Positions 1 to 10,936 of a stretch of DNA of 64,000 nucleotides are shown in pieces (within the stretch, counting starts at the first letter, position 1; each line of letters starts with the position of its first letter). The stretch comes from Acidovorax sp. DW039 (lineage in GTDB: Bacteria > Pseudomonadota > Gammaproteobacteria > Burkholderiales > Burkholderiaceae_C). The notes under the pieces are model-generated. The model did no database searches. It was not told the origin of the DNA and worked only from the letters and a program-made list of their open reading frames with translations. The position numbers were made by a program, and so were the translations under genes. Location: positions 682,001-746,000 of the forward strand of contig NZ_AP029019.1 in NCBI RefSeq assembly GCF_037101375.1, in the 5' to 3' direction.

Positions 1-1
1 T

Positions 2-577
2 TTTGTGCGGCAGCTGACCTTGTGGATGTTTGAGGAAGTGGCGCGCTTCTTGGCCGCCGCACAGCTGGTGGGTGTACTGCGGGTGTCCGTCAATCTCTCC
101 ACGCGCGATCTGCTGGACCCCGAATTGAGCGAGCGTCTGGGAGCGATCTTGCAACGCTACGGCGTGGCCGCCAGTTCGTTCTGTCTGGAGATTACGGAAA
201 GCGCCATCATGGACGACCCGCAGCGCGCAGAGGCCATGCTCAATCGCTTGTCGGAGCAGGGCTTCAAGCTGTCCATCGACGATTTCGGCACGGGCTACTC
301 TTCTCTGGCGTATCTCAAACGTCTGCCCGTGGATGAGCTCAAGATCGACAAGTCCTTCGTGATGGGCATGGAAGCGGGCGAGGACGATGCCATGATCGTT
401 CGATCCACCATTGACCTTGCCCACAACCTTGGCCTTACGGTGGTGGCCGAAGGGGTGGAAAACGCGGCGATTCTGGAGCGCCTGCGTGCGCTGGCCTGCG
501 ACGAAGCGCAGGGTTACCACATCAGCCGCCCCGTGCCTGCGCAAGAATTTCTGGCCTGGCAGCGGCGGCAGGGGTAA
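2..577 (+). CDS. EAL-domain c-di-GMP phosphodiesterase, C-terminal part (cut by window start)
   Basis: The open frame runs in from the window edge, so the start and any N-terminal sensor, PAS or GGDEF domains are not visible. What remains is the second half of an EAL domain, which hydrolyses cyclic di-GMP to pGpG. Motifs seen are EITES (a metal-binding glutamate), DDFGTGYSSL, KIDKSFV and AEGVE, followed by the QGYHISRP stretch common near the end of these domains. All are in the form found in active enzymes. The first EAL signature itself lies outside. The protein ends shortly after the domain, so nothing follows it. The next gene starts about 60 bases downstream on the same strand. Confidence 0.93.
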   Translation, partial: FVRQLTLWMFEEVARFLAAAQLVGVLRVSVNLSTRDLLDPELSERLGAILQRYGVAASSFCLEITESAIMDDPQRAEAMLNRLSEQGFKLSIDDFGTGYSSLAYLKRLPVDELKIDKSFVMGMEAGEDDAMIVRSTIDLAHNLGLTVVAEGVENAAILERLRALACDEAQGYHISRPVPAQEFLAWQRRQG

Positions 578-636
578 TCTTGCACATTGACACCCAGAGC
601 CGTGCCCTGCGCAGCACCCCGGCGACAATCAGCGAA

Positions 637-1761
637 ATGTCTTCTTCACGCTCTCTACCGCCACCACCCTCAGCAGATGCTGTGGAACCGGCAGCTTCTC
701 CTGCCGGCAGACCTGTGCTGCGACGACCGGTCCTCAAAGCCAAGCCGGCTCCAGCTCCCGCTCCCGCTCCTCTGCCAACGCGTGCGTCTGGTGCCAAGCC
801 CAGCAGGCCGGCAACTGCACAGGCACCTTTTGGCAGCCGTGCCCAGCCCCCATCCCGGTCCGGCTCTCCCGTGGTCGCAAGAGGGGCTTTTCCGGGGCAC
901 AGCTCAGGGGGTGGGGGCGCTGCTTCTCCTCGGCAGGCGTCTGTCCCCTCGTCTGCACGCCCCCGGGCTTCGGAGCCGTCCAGAGGGGTTGCCGCTGCCA
1001 GCGCCACAGGCCTATCCCGCTTGAACAAGCGTTTGGCAGAGCTGGGCTTGTGCTCCCGCCGCGAGGCGGATGACTGGATTGCCCATGGCTGGGTCAAGGT
1101 CAATGGTCAAGTGGCGCCCATGGGCTTGCAGGTATCCGAGTCGGACCATATCGAGGTGGATCGCAAAGCCCAGGGCCATCAGGAGCAGCGTGTCACCATC
1201 CTGCTGCACAAGCCTGTGGGTTACGTGAGCGGGCAGGCCGAAGATGGCCACACCCCTGCTGTCGCACTCATCAATCCCCGTACCCACTGGCGCGAAGACC
1301 CCAGCCGCAACCGCTTTTCGCCCCCGCAGCTGCGCGGGCTTGCTCCGGCGGGGCGTCTGGACATTGATTCCGTGGGCTTGCTGGTGCTGACGCAGGATGG
1401 GCGCGTAGCCCGCCAGATCATCGGCGAAGACTCTGAGGTGGACAAGGAGTACCTCGTGCGCGTGCAGTACGGCGATGTGGCATTGAACGTGCAAGCCGTT
1501 TTTCCGCAAGACCAGCTTGCACGCTTGCGACGTGGCCTGTCGCTGGACGGGCAACCGCTCAAGCCGGCCAAGGTCGATTGGCAGAATCCTGAGCAACTGC
1601 GATTTGTCTTGACCGAAGGCAAGAAGCGCCAGATCCGCCGCATGTGCGAACTGGTGGGGCTGAGGGTGGTAGGGCTCAAGCGCATCCGGATTGGCGGGGT
1701 GACCTTGGGCAACCTGCCGGTGGGGCAATGGCGCTACCTGGGGCCCCACGAGAGGTTTTGA
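637..1761 (+). CDS. RsuA-family rRNA pseudouridine synthase with long low-complexity N-terminus
   Basis: This enzyme converts a uridine of rRNA to pseudouridine. From about residue 140 there is an S4 RNA-binding domain (RLNKRLAELGLCSRREAD), then the RsuA/RluB/RluF-type catalytic domain with the signature GRLDIDSVGLLVLTQDG, which contains the catalytic aspartate. The KKRQIRRMCELVGL motif near the end is also typical. The first ~140 residues are rich in Pro, Ala, Ser and Arg, look disordered and are not part of the usual fold. The ATG at 637 was chosen; a TTG at 580 is in frame but has no ribosome-binding site. Which position it modifies (RluB, RluE or RluF type) cannot be settled by eye. Confidence 0.88.
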   Translation: MSSSRSLPPPPSADAVEPAASPAGRPVLRRPVLKAKPAPAPAPAPLPTRASGAKPSRPATAQAPFGSRAQPPSRSGSPVVARGAFPGHSSGGGGAASPRQASVPSSARPRASEPSRGVAAASATGLSRLNKRLAELGLCSRREADDWIAHGWVKVNGQVAPMGLQVSESDHIEVDRKAQGHQEQRVTILLHKPVGYVSGQAEDGHTPAVALINPRTHWREDPSRNRFSPPQLRGLAPAGRLDIDSVGLLVLTQDGRVARQIIGEDSEVDKEYLVRVQYGDVALNVQAVFPQDQLARLRRGLSLDGQPLKPAKVDWQNPEQLRFVLTEGKKRQIRRMCELVGLRVVGLKRIRIGGVTLGNLPVGQWRYLGPHERF

Positions 1762-1848
1762 CGAGAAATTTTTATGGGCCGCAGGGTTTGCGGCCAGCGG
1801 GGCGTTGCTACCATGGCTGCACCCGCATGTTCCAACGAGGAGATGTTT

Positions 1849-2784
1849 GTGAGCGAAGAAAAATTCCGGTTGGTCACCCGCAGTGACTTTGATGGTCTGG
1901 TGTGTGCGGTGCTGCTCAACGAGCTGGATCTAATCGACGAAATCACGTTTGTCCACCCCAAGGACATGCAGGACGGCAAGGTTGCCATCACCTCGCGGGA
2001 CATCACGACCAACCTGCCGTATGTGCCAGGCGCTCATCTGGTGTTTGATCACCATGAATCGGAAACCGTTCGCAACGCCGGTCGGCGTGATGTGAACCAC
2101 ATCATCGAGGCCAAGGCTCCGTCTGCCGCCCGAGTGGTCTACAACTACTACGGTGGCAAGGCGCGCTTCCCGCGCATCACCGACGAAATGATGGCGGCAG
2201 TGGACCAGGCGGACTCTGCCCAGTATTCCCGGGAAGACATCCTGAACCCCCAGGGCTGGGTGCTGCTCAACTACCTGATGGACTCGCGCACAGGCCTGGG
2301 CCGTTTCCGTGATTTCCGCATCAGCAACTACGCGTTGATGATGGATCTCATCAAGTATTGCCGCGACCACACGATTGATGAAATCCTGGCGTTGCCCGAC
2401 GTGCAGGAGCGCGTGACGCTGTACCGTGAACACGCCGTCAAGGCCAAGGAACAGCTGGAACGCTGCGCCATCGTTTTGGGCAATCTGGTGGTGCTGGACC
2501 TGCGCAGCGAAGACACCATCTGGGCCACCAACCGGTTCATGATTTATGCGCTGTTCCCTGAAACCAACATCTCCATCCATGTGATGTGGGGCTTGCAGAA
2601 GCAGAACACCGTGTTTGCCACCGGCAAATCCATCCTCAACCGCAGCAGCAAGACCCATGTGGGCAACCTGATGCTGGAGTTTGGCGGTGGGGGGCATGCT
2701 GCCGCGGGCACGTGCCAGGTGGCCAACGAAAAGGCCGATACCATCCTCAAGGCGCTGGTTGAGCGCATCAACGCTGACGGCTGA
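1849..2784 (+). CDS. DHH/DHHA1-family phosphoesterase
   Basis: A 311-residue protein of the DHH superfamily, which includes nanoRNases, RecJ-like nucleases and pyrophosphatases. Near the start is TRSDFDGLVCAVLL, a metal-binding aspartate motif. FDHHES is the DHH signature, and GGGGHAAAGTC close to the C-terminus is the DHHA1 substrate-binding motif. The exact substrate is not evident. The GTG at 1849 is preferred because AGGAG at 1838-1842 sits six bases before it. The ATG at 1843 would abut that ribosome-binding site, and the earlier in-frame ATG at 1774 lacks one. The gene follows the pseudouridine synthase on the same strand. Confidence 0.85.
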   Translation: MSEEKFRLVTRSDFDGLVCAVLLNELDLIDEITFVHPKDMQDGKVAITSRDITTNLPYVPGAHLVFDHHESETVRNAGRRDVNHIIEAKAPSAARVVYNYYGGKARFPRITDEMMAAVDQADSAQYSREDILNPQGWVLLNYLMDSRTGLGRFRDFRISNYALMMDLIKYCRDHTIDEILALPDVQERVTLYREHAVKAKEQLERCAIVLGNLVVLDLRSEDTIWATNRFMIYALFPETNISIHVMWGLQKQNTVFATGKSILNRSSKTHVGNLMLEFGGGGHAAAGTCQVANEKADTILKALVERINADG

Positions 2785-2818
2785 TACCCCGGGCCGCTGC
2801 GGTACTCTGCAAAGGGCT

Positions 2819-2844
2819 CTTGAAACCCTTTGAGGAGCCCATAA
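2819..2844 (+). promoter_or_regulatory. Candidate sigma-32 (heat-shock) promoter of htpG
   Basis: CTTGAA at 2819-2824 and CCCATAA at 2838-2844 are separated by 13 bases, a close match to the RpoH promoter pattern (CTTGAA, 13-15 bases, CCCCAT-T). It lies about 155 bases upstream of htpG, a classical heat-shock gene. GGGCTC/GAGCCC also forms a short inverted repeat over the same stretch, so a hairpin ending the previous gene is an alternative reading. The leader then contains a 7-bp stem with a 7-base loop (2891-2911). Confidence 0.55.
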
Positions 2845-3000
2845 ATCACGCCTGCCGGTCTGGTTCGCGTGATTTTCTTTTTGTGTGCCGTCCTTGCTGC
2901 CGTTGCAAGGATCGCGGGTAGAGGTCGCGCCTGCAGACCCTCCAGACCCCTGAACCCCTGAAATCCAGGTTGAGACCAAGATTCAAGAGAGAACCTACCT

Positions 3001-4980
<1,980 letters not shown>

Positions 4981-4985
4981 GGCTC

Positions 4986-5040
4986 AAAACGCTGCTTGCG
5001 CTTGAAAGTAGAGCGCAGGCAGCTATGAAATAAATAGCAA
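4986..5040 (-). repeat. Dispersed palindromic repeat, copy A
   Basis: Read on the minus strand this gives ATAGCTGCCTGCGCT, a short loop, then AAGCGCAAGCAGC. It is one of about seven related copies in the window (others near 11390, 27190, 28266, 38427, 48452 and 60305). It lies directly after the htpG stop and before its terminator hairpin. Confidence 0.75.
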
Positions 5041-5041
5041 T

Positions 5042-5070
5042 CCGGCATGCCTTGCATGGCCGGGTTTTTT
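5042..5070 (+). terminator. Rho-independent terminator of htpG
   Basis: CCGGCATG and CATGGCCGG form a stem with one bulged G around a five-base loop, followed by six T residues. It stands about 60 bases after the htpG stop, beyond repeat copy A. Confidence 0.75.
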
Positions 5071-5113
5071 ATTGCCCTGCCGCGGTCTTGACTTGAGGGG
5101 GTGGTTGGATGGC

Positions 5114-5425
5114 TCAGGTATCCCCGGCCTTGGCCTGGGCCACGATGCGGCTGTGGACTTTGTTGCGCTCTTCAGGGGGCGCATCCATCAACTCCCGCAG
5201 CGCGGCCTCTGGAACCTGCTGATAACTTCTGCGGTCGTTTTTGACGGGGACATTGCGCCAGCCACTGAGGACGAGCCAGTCCCACATTTCACGCGTCATG
5301 GCATGGGTCACCTTCATCTTCAGCCCGCTGCGAATGATCGAAGCCCCCACAGGCGGCAGGCTGCCCACGGGCGCAGCCTTGCGTTGCTGGCGTATGGATA
5401 GAAGGTTGCGTATCAGGTTTTTCAT
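5114..5425 (-). CDS. Conserved hypothetical protein (103 aa)
   Basis: A small basic protein with no family I recognise. It starts MKNLIRNLLSIRQQRKAAP and includes TREMWDWLVLSGWRNVP, a Trp-rich segment that looks structured. There is no signal peptide or membrane segment. The frame stays open far upstream to 5605, but that extension overlaps the neighbouring sensor-kinase gene and has a skewed, shadow-like composition, so the ATG at 5425 is preferred. The ribosome-binding site is weak. It lies downstream of the hybrid kinase on the same strand and may be co-transcribed with it. Confidence 0.6.
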   Translation of the reverse strand: MKNLIRNLLSIRQQRKAAPVGSLPPVGASIIRSGLKMKVTHAMTREMWDWLVLSGWRNVPVKNDRRSYQQVPEAALRELMDAPPEERNKVHSRIVAQAKAGDT

Positions 5426-5505
5426 GGTGAAGCAGTATGCAGGCGCAGGCAGAGGCGGACGTTGCCATGCTGCGCCGAGCATAGCCTGAGCCGCACTGCA
5501 GTGCG

Positions 5506-8445
5506 TCAGGGCGCAGGGCGGTCCGGTGGCTGCTCCAGCCCGCGGGCGTGGGCGTTCAGTTGCTCCAGTCCCAGGCGCGCCAGCTCTTGCAGTTGGGGCA
5601 GGCAACGGTCAATGGTGGCCGCATCTTCCGATTTCGCAGCCAGCTCCATCGGGTGGGTCAGCTCGCCCAAGGTGCCCAGGCCAAAGCTCCCCGCAGTGCC
5701 ACCCAGGTCATGGGCTTCCCTGCGCAAGGTTTCCCACTGCCTGCCGTGCGCTGCCTGTGTAATGCGTTGCACCCGGCGTTCGCAATCCTGCACAAACTGC
5801 GTGATCAAGGGAATGAGCCGGGCGGGCGGAATGCTGGCCTGAAGGTCTTGCAGTGACTCTGCTTCAAACACCCGTTCTGCCCCGGGCGATGGCGGAGGTG
5901 GAGGCTCGGGAAGTGGAGCAGAAGGCGTGAGCGTTGGATGGGACGCCGCAGGTGTAGCGGTAGCTTGCGTGGCCGGGGCGGCAAGCGCAGGGGGTGGGGG
6001 GGCTGCAGGCGTTTGTGCCAGCCAGCGCGACAAGGTGTGCCACAAGGGGGCTTCCAGCAGGGGCTTGGCAATGTGGTCGTTCATGCCGCAGGCCCGGGTG
6101 CGCTCCACATCGGCAGATGTTGCATTCGCTGTCATGGCAATGATGGGCAAGGCTTCAAAGCGTGGCATGGACCGCAGCATGCGCGTGGCGGTCATGCCGT
6201 CCATCACCGGCATCTGCATATCCATCAGCACCGCAGCATAAGTATGGTCGCTGGCCTGGGTCAGCATGTTCACGGCCTGCGCGCCGTTGTGGGCCGCATC
6301 GACTATCAGACCGCCAGCCTCCAGCAAGCCTTTGGCGACCTGCAGGTTGACGTCGTTGTCATCCACCACCAGCACTCGCATGTCAGGCGATGGCGGGAGG
6401 GGGGCTGCCTCCAGCGGCATGGGCTGTGTCAGCACCTCGTAGCCCCAGGCGCTGGCGGGAGCCCTGTGAAGCTGAACCGTGAACCAGAAGGTGCTGCCTT
6501 CGTGCAGCTTGCTTTCCACCCCCGTATCGCCCCCCATGGCCCGGGCCAGTTGACGCGCAATGACCAGGCCCAGCCCTGTGCCGCCAAAGCGGCGAGTGAT
6601 GGAGCTGTCTGCCTGCCGGAAAGGCTCAAACAGCCCTTCGATCTGCTCTGGTGCGATGCCGATGCCGGTGTCTCTGACCGAGCCACGCAGGGTGACGCGG
6701 TCTTCGGTGTCGTCTTCCTCCTGCCGCATCACGCTCAGGCTCACCACCACTTCGCCCTGGCTGGTGAATTTGATGGCGTTGTGCACATAGTTGATCAGGA
6801 TTTGCGACAGGCGCTGCGCATCGCCCACCAGCTGTTCCGGCACATCGTCTGCCACTTCCAGGCGAAGGTGCAGGCCCTTGGCCAGCGCCTTGGGGCTGAG
6901 CAGGTCCATGAAGGTGGCCAGCAAGGGGGAGAGCGCAAAGCTCTGGTGTTCCAGCTCCAGGTGACCGCCGTCGATCTTGGAGAAGTCGAGGATGTCGGTC
7001 AGGATGCCCAGCAGGTGGCGGCCCGCGCGATGCATTTGTTCGATGCGCTCGCGTTGGGGTGGAGGCAACTCATCTTTGAGCGCCAGTTGCGCCATCCCCA
7101 GAATCGCATTCAGGGGCGTGCGGATTTCGTGGCTCATCACGGCCAGGAAACGGGCCCGTTCTTGCGCTGCCCGTTCCGCAGTCTCCTTCGCTTGCACCAT
7201 GGCGCGGGTTTGCAGCTTGCGCTCCGTCACATCCATCCATACGCCATGGAATATTGCGCTGCCGTCCTCCAGCTTCCGGGCGGTGGCCGACGTATGCAGC
7301 CAGCGGGTGGAGCCTTCGTGCAGGACTTCTGTGTCGAAGTCCAGACCGGCCTGGGTGTGCAATCGGTTTATGAACAGGTCATGGATACGCTCCTGTACCT
7401 TTTGGGGCACAGCGTAAGCCTTGCCCACCGATCCGCCGGTGCGCAGCAACGACAGTACCTGCAGACCGGGCATTTCAGCCGCCTTGTCGCTCACAAACAG
7501 AAACCGGCACTCACCGGAGGTTTGCAGGTGGAGCTGGAACACCACACCAGGGATGGCGCTGGTCAGATCCACCAGTTGCTCGGAGAGCTTGCGTGCTTCT
7601 TCGCTGCGCTGCACCTGCACGCTGAGCTTGTCGGCGCGCTGCATGGTGGTCTTGAAAATCTGCAGGGCTCGGGCCATGGTGCCCACCTCATCGCGGCGGC
7701 GGGTGAAGGGGATCTTGTCCCCATACTGCCGGGCCGTGAGGCGCTTCATGACGCGCACCAGCTGGGAGAGGGGGCGGGCAATCTGGGTATGGGCCACGTA
7801 CCCTGACAGCAGCAGCACCAGACCGAGAGCTGCCGCGACCGCCAGACCCATGGACCAGAGCGTATCGGCAGTAGAGCGGTTTTGCTGGTCGATCAATGCC
7901 CGGAACTCGGCGTGTGATCGGCTGCGCAGTTCATCGAGTTCATGCTTGAGTTGCAGCACGGTGGACTCAAAGTTCTGGTACCCGCCCTGAGCCCCCGCCG
8001 CGTCGGGCGGCTGGGCTTCCTTGAGTGCCTGCAATGCCTGCAGCCCCGCACCAAACACTTCCTGCGAGCGGACCCTGAGCGCCATCAGATCCCGCCCCTT
8101 GTACGGCATGTGCTGTGCGAGGCTGGAGAGCTCGTTCTCAAAGTCCCGCTGCAGGCTGCGCAGTCGCTGGTCCGCCGGTGTGGCGTTGGGCACTTCGGGG
8201 CCGGGCGAGTCATCCAGCGCGGTGTACATCAGCCGCTGCGCCTCGCTTAGCAGCATCCCGGCGCTGCCAAAGCGATAGGCCAGCTCGGACTCCAGCGTGA
8301 TCAGTGTGCGGTACTGGGCATCCAGCTGCCGCATGCTCAGCATGGCATAGGCCACGATTCCCATGGACACCAGACCCATCAGCCCGACCAGCAAGATGAT
8401 CTTTGCCGCCAAAGGGAGGTTGGAGAAAAGCCGTCTGCGGATCAT
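5506..8445 (-). CDS. Hybrid sensor histidine kinase with receiver and HPt domains
   Basis: A 979-residue membrane-bound phosphorelay protein. In order: a membrane helix (~14-36), a periplasmic region of ~160 residues that looks helical, a second membrane helix (~196-217), HAMP (~218-270), a PAS-like region ending WMDVTERK, and a HisKA domain with [18 protein letters not shown] (His ~439). Then come an ATPase domain ([11 protein letters not shown] and GGTGLGLVI), a receiver starting [14 protein letters not shown] with [11 protein letters not shown], a Pro/Ala-rich linker, and a C-terminal HPt domain with [14 protein letters not shown]. The ATG at 8445 starts just before the first membrane helix; an in-frame ATG at 8511 is possible. 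No cognate output regulator is adjacent, so its partner is unknown. Confidence 0.92.
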   Translation of the reverse strand: MIRRRLFSNLPLAAKIILLVGLMGLVSMGIVAYAMLSMRQLDAQYRTLITLESELAYRFGSAGMLLSEAQRLMYTALDDSPGPEVPNATPADQRLRSLQRDFENELSSLAQHMPYKGRDLMALRVRSQEVFGAGLQALQALKEAQPPDAAGAQGGYQNFESTVLQLKHELDELRSRSHAEFRALIDQQNRSTADTLWSMGLAVAAALGLVLLLSGYVAHTQIARPLSQLVRVMKRLTARQYGDKIPFTRRRDEVGTMARALQIFKTTMQRADKLSVQVQRSEEARKLSEQLVDLTSAIPGVVFQLHLQTSGECRFLFVSDKAAEMPGLQVLSLLRTGGSVGKAYAVPQKVQERIHDLFINRLHTQAGLDFDTEVLHEGSTRWLHTSATARKLEDGSAIFHGVWMDVTERKLQTRAMVQAKETAERAAQERARFLAVMSHEIRTPLNAILGMAQLALKDELPPPQRERIEQMHRAGRHLLGILTDILDFSKIDGGHLELEHQSFALSPLLATFMDLLSPKALAKGLHLRLEVADDVPEQLVGDAQRLSQILINYVHNAIKFTSQGEVVVSLSVMRQEEDDTEDRVTLRGSVRDTGIGIAPEQIEGLFEPFRQADSSITRRFGGTGLGLVIARQLARAMGGDTGVESKLHEGSTFWFTVQLHRAPASAWGYEVLTQPMPLEAAPLPPSPDMRVLVVDDNDVNLQVAKGLLEAGGLIVDAAHNGAQAVNMLTQASDHTYAAVLMDMQMPVMDGMTATRMLRSMPRFEALPIIAMTANATSADVERTRACGMNDHIAKPLLEAPLWHTLSRWLAQTPAAPPPPALAAPATQATATPAASHPTLTPSAPLPEPPPPPSPGAERVFEAESLQDLQASIPPARLIPLITQFVQDCERRVQRITQAAHGRQWETLRREAHDLGGTAGSFGLGTLGELTHPMELAAKSEDAATIDRCLPQLQELARLGLEQLNAHARGLEQPPDRPAP

Positions 8446-8819
8446 GGGAGCACGGGGAAGGGGAGACTGATGGCGATGAAGTGGCTGAGAAGGGAAAACG
8501 CTGCACGGCACTTTGCCTGGGCAAAGGCCAGGAGCGATATTGTCTGGCGTTTACCGGGTCGCGAGCATGGGTAGCATCCGCCCTCTAAAGCCCAGTGTAG
8601 GCCGCTGAATCGTCTGCTCCGTGATGGCCGTGCCATTGAAAAAGTCAATGATTGTGAGCGCAAGGGGCTGCGGGTGCGTATAGGGATGTGCGTGTGGACA
8701 TGCCAAGTATTTCGTGCCAATCCAGAAGGATGGTTTGATAATCCGCACCTCGCAATGGGCGCGCCGTCTCTCCATCCTGCTCCCGATGCCCGGATTTCCC
8801 TCTTCATCCCCGGTGTTTC
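8446..8819. other. Intergenic region between divergent sensor kinase and xrtH
   Basis: About 370 bases between two divergent genes that must hold both promoters. I see no clear -35/-10 pair, repeat or RNA gene. A 74-codon frame on the minus strand (8551-8775) was considered and not accepted. Confidence 0.5.
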
Positions 8820-9329
8820 ATGGCACGTTTCTTTCTCACATTTCTGGCCCTGCAACTGAGCCTTTTCGGTATCAACATGCTGGGCGTTGTGCAGCAACAC
8901 GTTGTGCTGCCCTGGACCATGCTCCTGGCGCGCATGTGTGCCGGGCTTGTGACCTGGTTTGACAGCACTGCAGCCGCCGCTGGCAAGGTGCTGTGGAACA
9001 CGGTGACAGGTTTTGGGGTGTCGATTGAGCCAGGGTGCAATGGCATTGAGGCCTGCATCGTCCTGTTCGCCGCCATTGTGGCGTTCCCCTCGTCCTGGCG
9101 GCACAAGCTGGTCGGTTTGCTGGTGGGTTTTGCGGCTGTCCAGGCCCTCAATATCGTGCGCGTCATCAGCCTGTTCTACCTGGGACAGTGGAATACCCAG
9201 ATTTTCAATTTTGCGCATGAATACCTCTGGCAGGCCCTCATCATGCTGGACGTGCTGATCGTGTGGCTGCTGTGGGTGCGGGCGGGCAACAAAGCCGTTG
9301 CAGCGCCGACTCAAGAAGCTGCGGCCTGA
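8820..9329 (+). CDS. xrtH: Exosortase XrtH (IPTLxxWG-CTERM type)
   Basis: A 169-residue multi-pass membrane cysteine transpeptidase-like enzyme. Exosortases cleave C-terminal sorting tags of secreted proteins at the inner membrane. The predicted catalytic triad is visible: Cys73 in EPGCNGIEAC, Arg114 in LNIVRVISLF and His133 in FNFAHEYLW. The small size and the partner gene immediately downstream fit the XrtH class, whose targets end in IPTLxxWG-CTERM. No protein with such a tail is encoded in this window. The start is the ATG at 8820; the ribosome-binding site is weak. Its stop lies 17 bases before the partner's start. Confidence 0.82.
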   Translation: MARFFLTFLALQLSLFGINMLGVVQQHVVLPWTMLLARMCAGLVTWFDSTAAAAGKVLWNTVTGFGVSIEPGCNGIEACIVLFAAIVAFPSSWRHKLVGLLVGFAAVQALNIVRVISLFYLGQWNTQIFNFAHEYLWQALIMLDVLIVWLLWVRAGNKAVAAPTQEAAA

Positions 9330-9345
9330 TGGGCGAAGGGATGTG

Positions 9346-9966
9346 ATGACCATGCGACGTCCTTCTCCGTTTGCCATCTTCGTCATGTCAGCGTTCGGCT
9401 GGATGCTGGCCCTGACTGCGTTGTGGACCCAGGTTTCTGCCTGGACTTCGTATCCCGTGGGCATCCTGTCCAGCATGGCCCTGGAGCAGGGGGCGCCGAT
9501 GTGGGTGCGAGAAGTACACCTTCGCCCTGGCGTGATGGATGTGGATACGCGCGTGGCGATTCCTGTGCCTTCAGCCGGAGGGCGCAAGGCAGAGTTCACG
9601 ATCGACGTGAGCCCCGCCCGCTACGCCTATGGCCTGCCTATCTTTCTGGCCTTGCTGCTGGCTGCCCGAGGCCCCAGGCGGCTGGCGCGTGCAGCCATCG
9701 GCTATCTCGTGCTGCTGCCAGCCCAGGCTTTCAGCCTGACCCTGTACACCCTGATGCAGTTGGTGCTGACGGCACAGCTTGATGTGAAGCTGTTGCGCAT
9801 TGACCCGTGGCAGCTGGAGGCATTGGTCTACGGGTACCAGGTTGGCTCCCTGGTGGTGCCAACCTTGATCCCGGTGCTAGTCTGGCTGTGGCTGGACCGT
9901 CAGTTTGTTGCCAAGGTGGTCGTGCCTGCCTGGCGGCCCTCTGCCTCCGCTACGCCCTCTCCGTGA
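9346..9966 (+). CDS. Exosortase H-associated membrane protein
   Basis: A 206-residue membrane protein directly downstream of xrtH. It has an N-terminal membrane helix (about residues 8-30), a soluble stretch of about 70 residues that is probably periplasmic, then three further hydrophobic segments. Its position and topology match the partner protein regularly found beside XrtH; the biochemical role is unknown. The ATG at 9346 has GAAGGG five bases upstream. Its 3' end overlaps the convergent response-regulator gene by 67 bases, an unusually deep tail-to-tail overlap. Confidence 0.75.
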   Translation: MTMRRPSPFAIFVMSAFGWMLALTALWTQVSAWTSYPVGILSSMALEQGAPMWVREVHLRPGVMDVDTRVAIPVPSAGGRKAEFTIDVSPARYAYGLPIFLALLLAARGPRRLARAAIGYLVLLPAQAFSLTLYTLMQLVLTAQLDVKLLRIDPWQLEALVYGYQVGSLVVPTLIPVLVWLWLDRQFVAKVVVPAWRPSASATPSP

Positions 9967-10685
9967 GTGCCGTCTTCCTGCCTGTGCGAGGCGGGCGCAT
10001 TTGGGTCCACCGTGTCCAGCCGGTAGCCCATGCCATAGATGGCGCTGACGACGTAGCCGTTGGAGGGGTTGAGTTCGAGCTTGCTGCGCAGGCGCGAGAC
10101 GTGGGTGTCCAGCGAGCGTGACGGGGCTTCGTTGGTCTCGCCCCATACGACTTCGCGCAAGTGGGCTCGGGAGAGCAGGCGGCCCGTGTTGCGGAACATG
10201 AAAAGCGCCAGTTCGTACTCACGGTTCTTCAGCTCGATCGGGACGCCATTGAAGAGCAGTGCGCGTTTGTCCGGATCAAACCTGTAAGGCCCAAACTCGA
10301 GGTTGCCTGCCATGGCCAGGGGGTAGGCGCGGCGCAGCAAGGCCGTAGCCCGGGCGATCAGCTCACCCATCCGCAAAGGCTTGGTCATGAAGTCGTCTGC
10401 TCCACAGGACAGCGCTTCGATGACGTCCTGCTCTTCCCTGCGGCGGGTCACGAACAGGATGGGCAGTTGCCTGCCTGCGGTCTGGCGAACTGCAGACACC
10501 ACTTCCGGGCCTTCCATGTCCGGCAGATGCCAGTCCACGATCAACAGGTCAAACGTCTCGTGGCGTATGTCCCGCAGCAGGTGGGCACCCGTCTGGTAGG
10601 TGTGGCATATATGTCCATGATGCTCTGTAGTGGCCTTGATCAGGTCCAGCAGGATCGGGTCGTCGTCGAGGGCGGCTATTCGCAT
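9900..10685 (-). CDS. OmpR/PhoB-type two-component response regulator
   Basis: A 261-residue DNA-binding regulator. The receiver domain starts MRIAALDDDPILLDLI, with the phosphoacceptor aspartate in LLIVDWHLPDMEG and the conserved lysine in DDFMTKPLRM. The C-terminal winged helix contains ELKNREYELALFMFRN, RSLDTHVSRLRSKL and GMGYRLD. No histidine kinase is adjacent; the hybrid kinase at 5.5-8.4 kb carries its own receiver. The last ~30 residues are a hydrophilic tail lying in the overlap with the exosortase-partner gene. Regulation of the exosortase pair is only a positional guess. Confidence 0.9.
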   Translation of the reverse strand: MRIAALDDDPILLDLIKATTEHHGHICHTYQTGAHLLRDIRHETFDLLIVDWHLPDMEGPEVVSAVRQTAGRQLPILFVTRRREEQDVIEALSCGADDFMTKPLRMGELIARATALLRRAYPLAMAGNLEFGPYRFDPDKRALLFNGVPIELKNREYELALFMFRNTGRLLSRAHLREVVWGETNEAPSRSLDTHVSRLRSKLELNPSNGYVVSAIYGMGYRLDTVDPNAPASHRQEDGTHGEGVAEAEGRQAGTTTLATN

Positions 10686-10857
10686 GGCTTGTGGTCAGCG
10701 CGGGAGCGCACTTCAAAGGTCACAGGGGCAATACAGGAATCGTGCCGCGGAACCTGCAGAACAATCGTTTCCTGACAATCGTTTGCAATCTCCGGGCCCG
10801 GTAGCCACTGTGGCGCAGCGGCTTTCCGTATCATTTAGGTGTCATTGTAAATATTTT

Positions 10858-10883
10858 GCAAAAATTGGCAAATCAATTTTTGC
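10858..10883. repeat. Perfect 10-bp inverted repeat in AT-rich intergenic stretch
   Basis: GCAAAAATTG (10858-10867) and CAATTTTTGC (10874-10883) are exact complements around six bases. The surrounding ~80 bases (10830-10910) are far more AT-rich than the rest of the window. The site lies about 170 bases upstream of the response-regulator gene and just beyond the end of the convergently placed srkA-like gene's neighbourhood. It could be a protein-binding site or a promoter element. Confidence 0.5.
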
Positions 10884-10936
10884 TATCAATGATAAATATG
10901 TTGTTTTATCGGGTTCGCGCCCCGATCCGCGGCGAG

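Noticed and set aside
5072..5401. 109-codon plus-strand frame opposite the 103-residue hypothetical gene
   Set aside because: Its product has no structured look and the minus-strand frame has a better amino acid composition. The choice remains less secure than elsewhere.
5938..7806. 622-codon open frame antisense to the hybrid kinase
   Set aside because: Shadow of a well-supported multidomain gene; composition is skewed to His, Gln and Gly.
8551..8775. 74-codon frame on the minus strand in the sensor kinase/xrtH gap
   Set aside because: No ribosome-binding site, no recognisable family, and it covers the region that must hold both divergent promoters.
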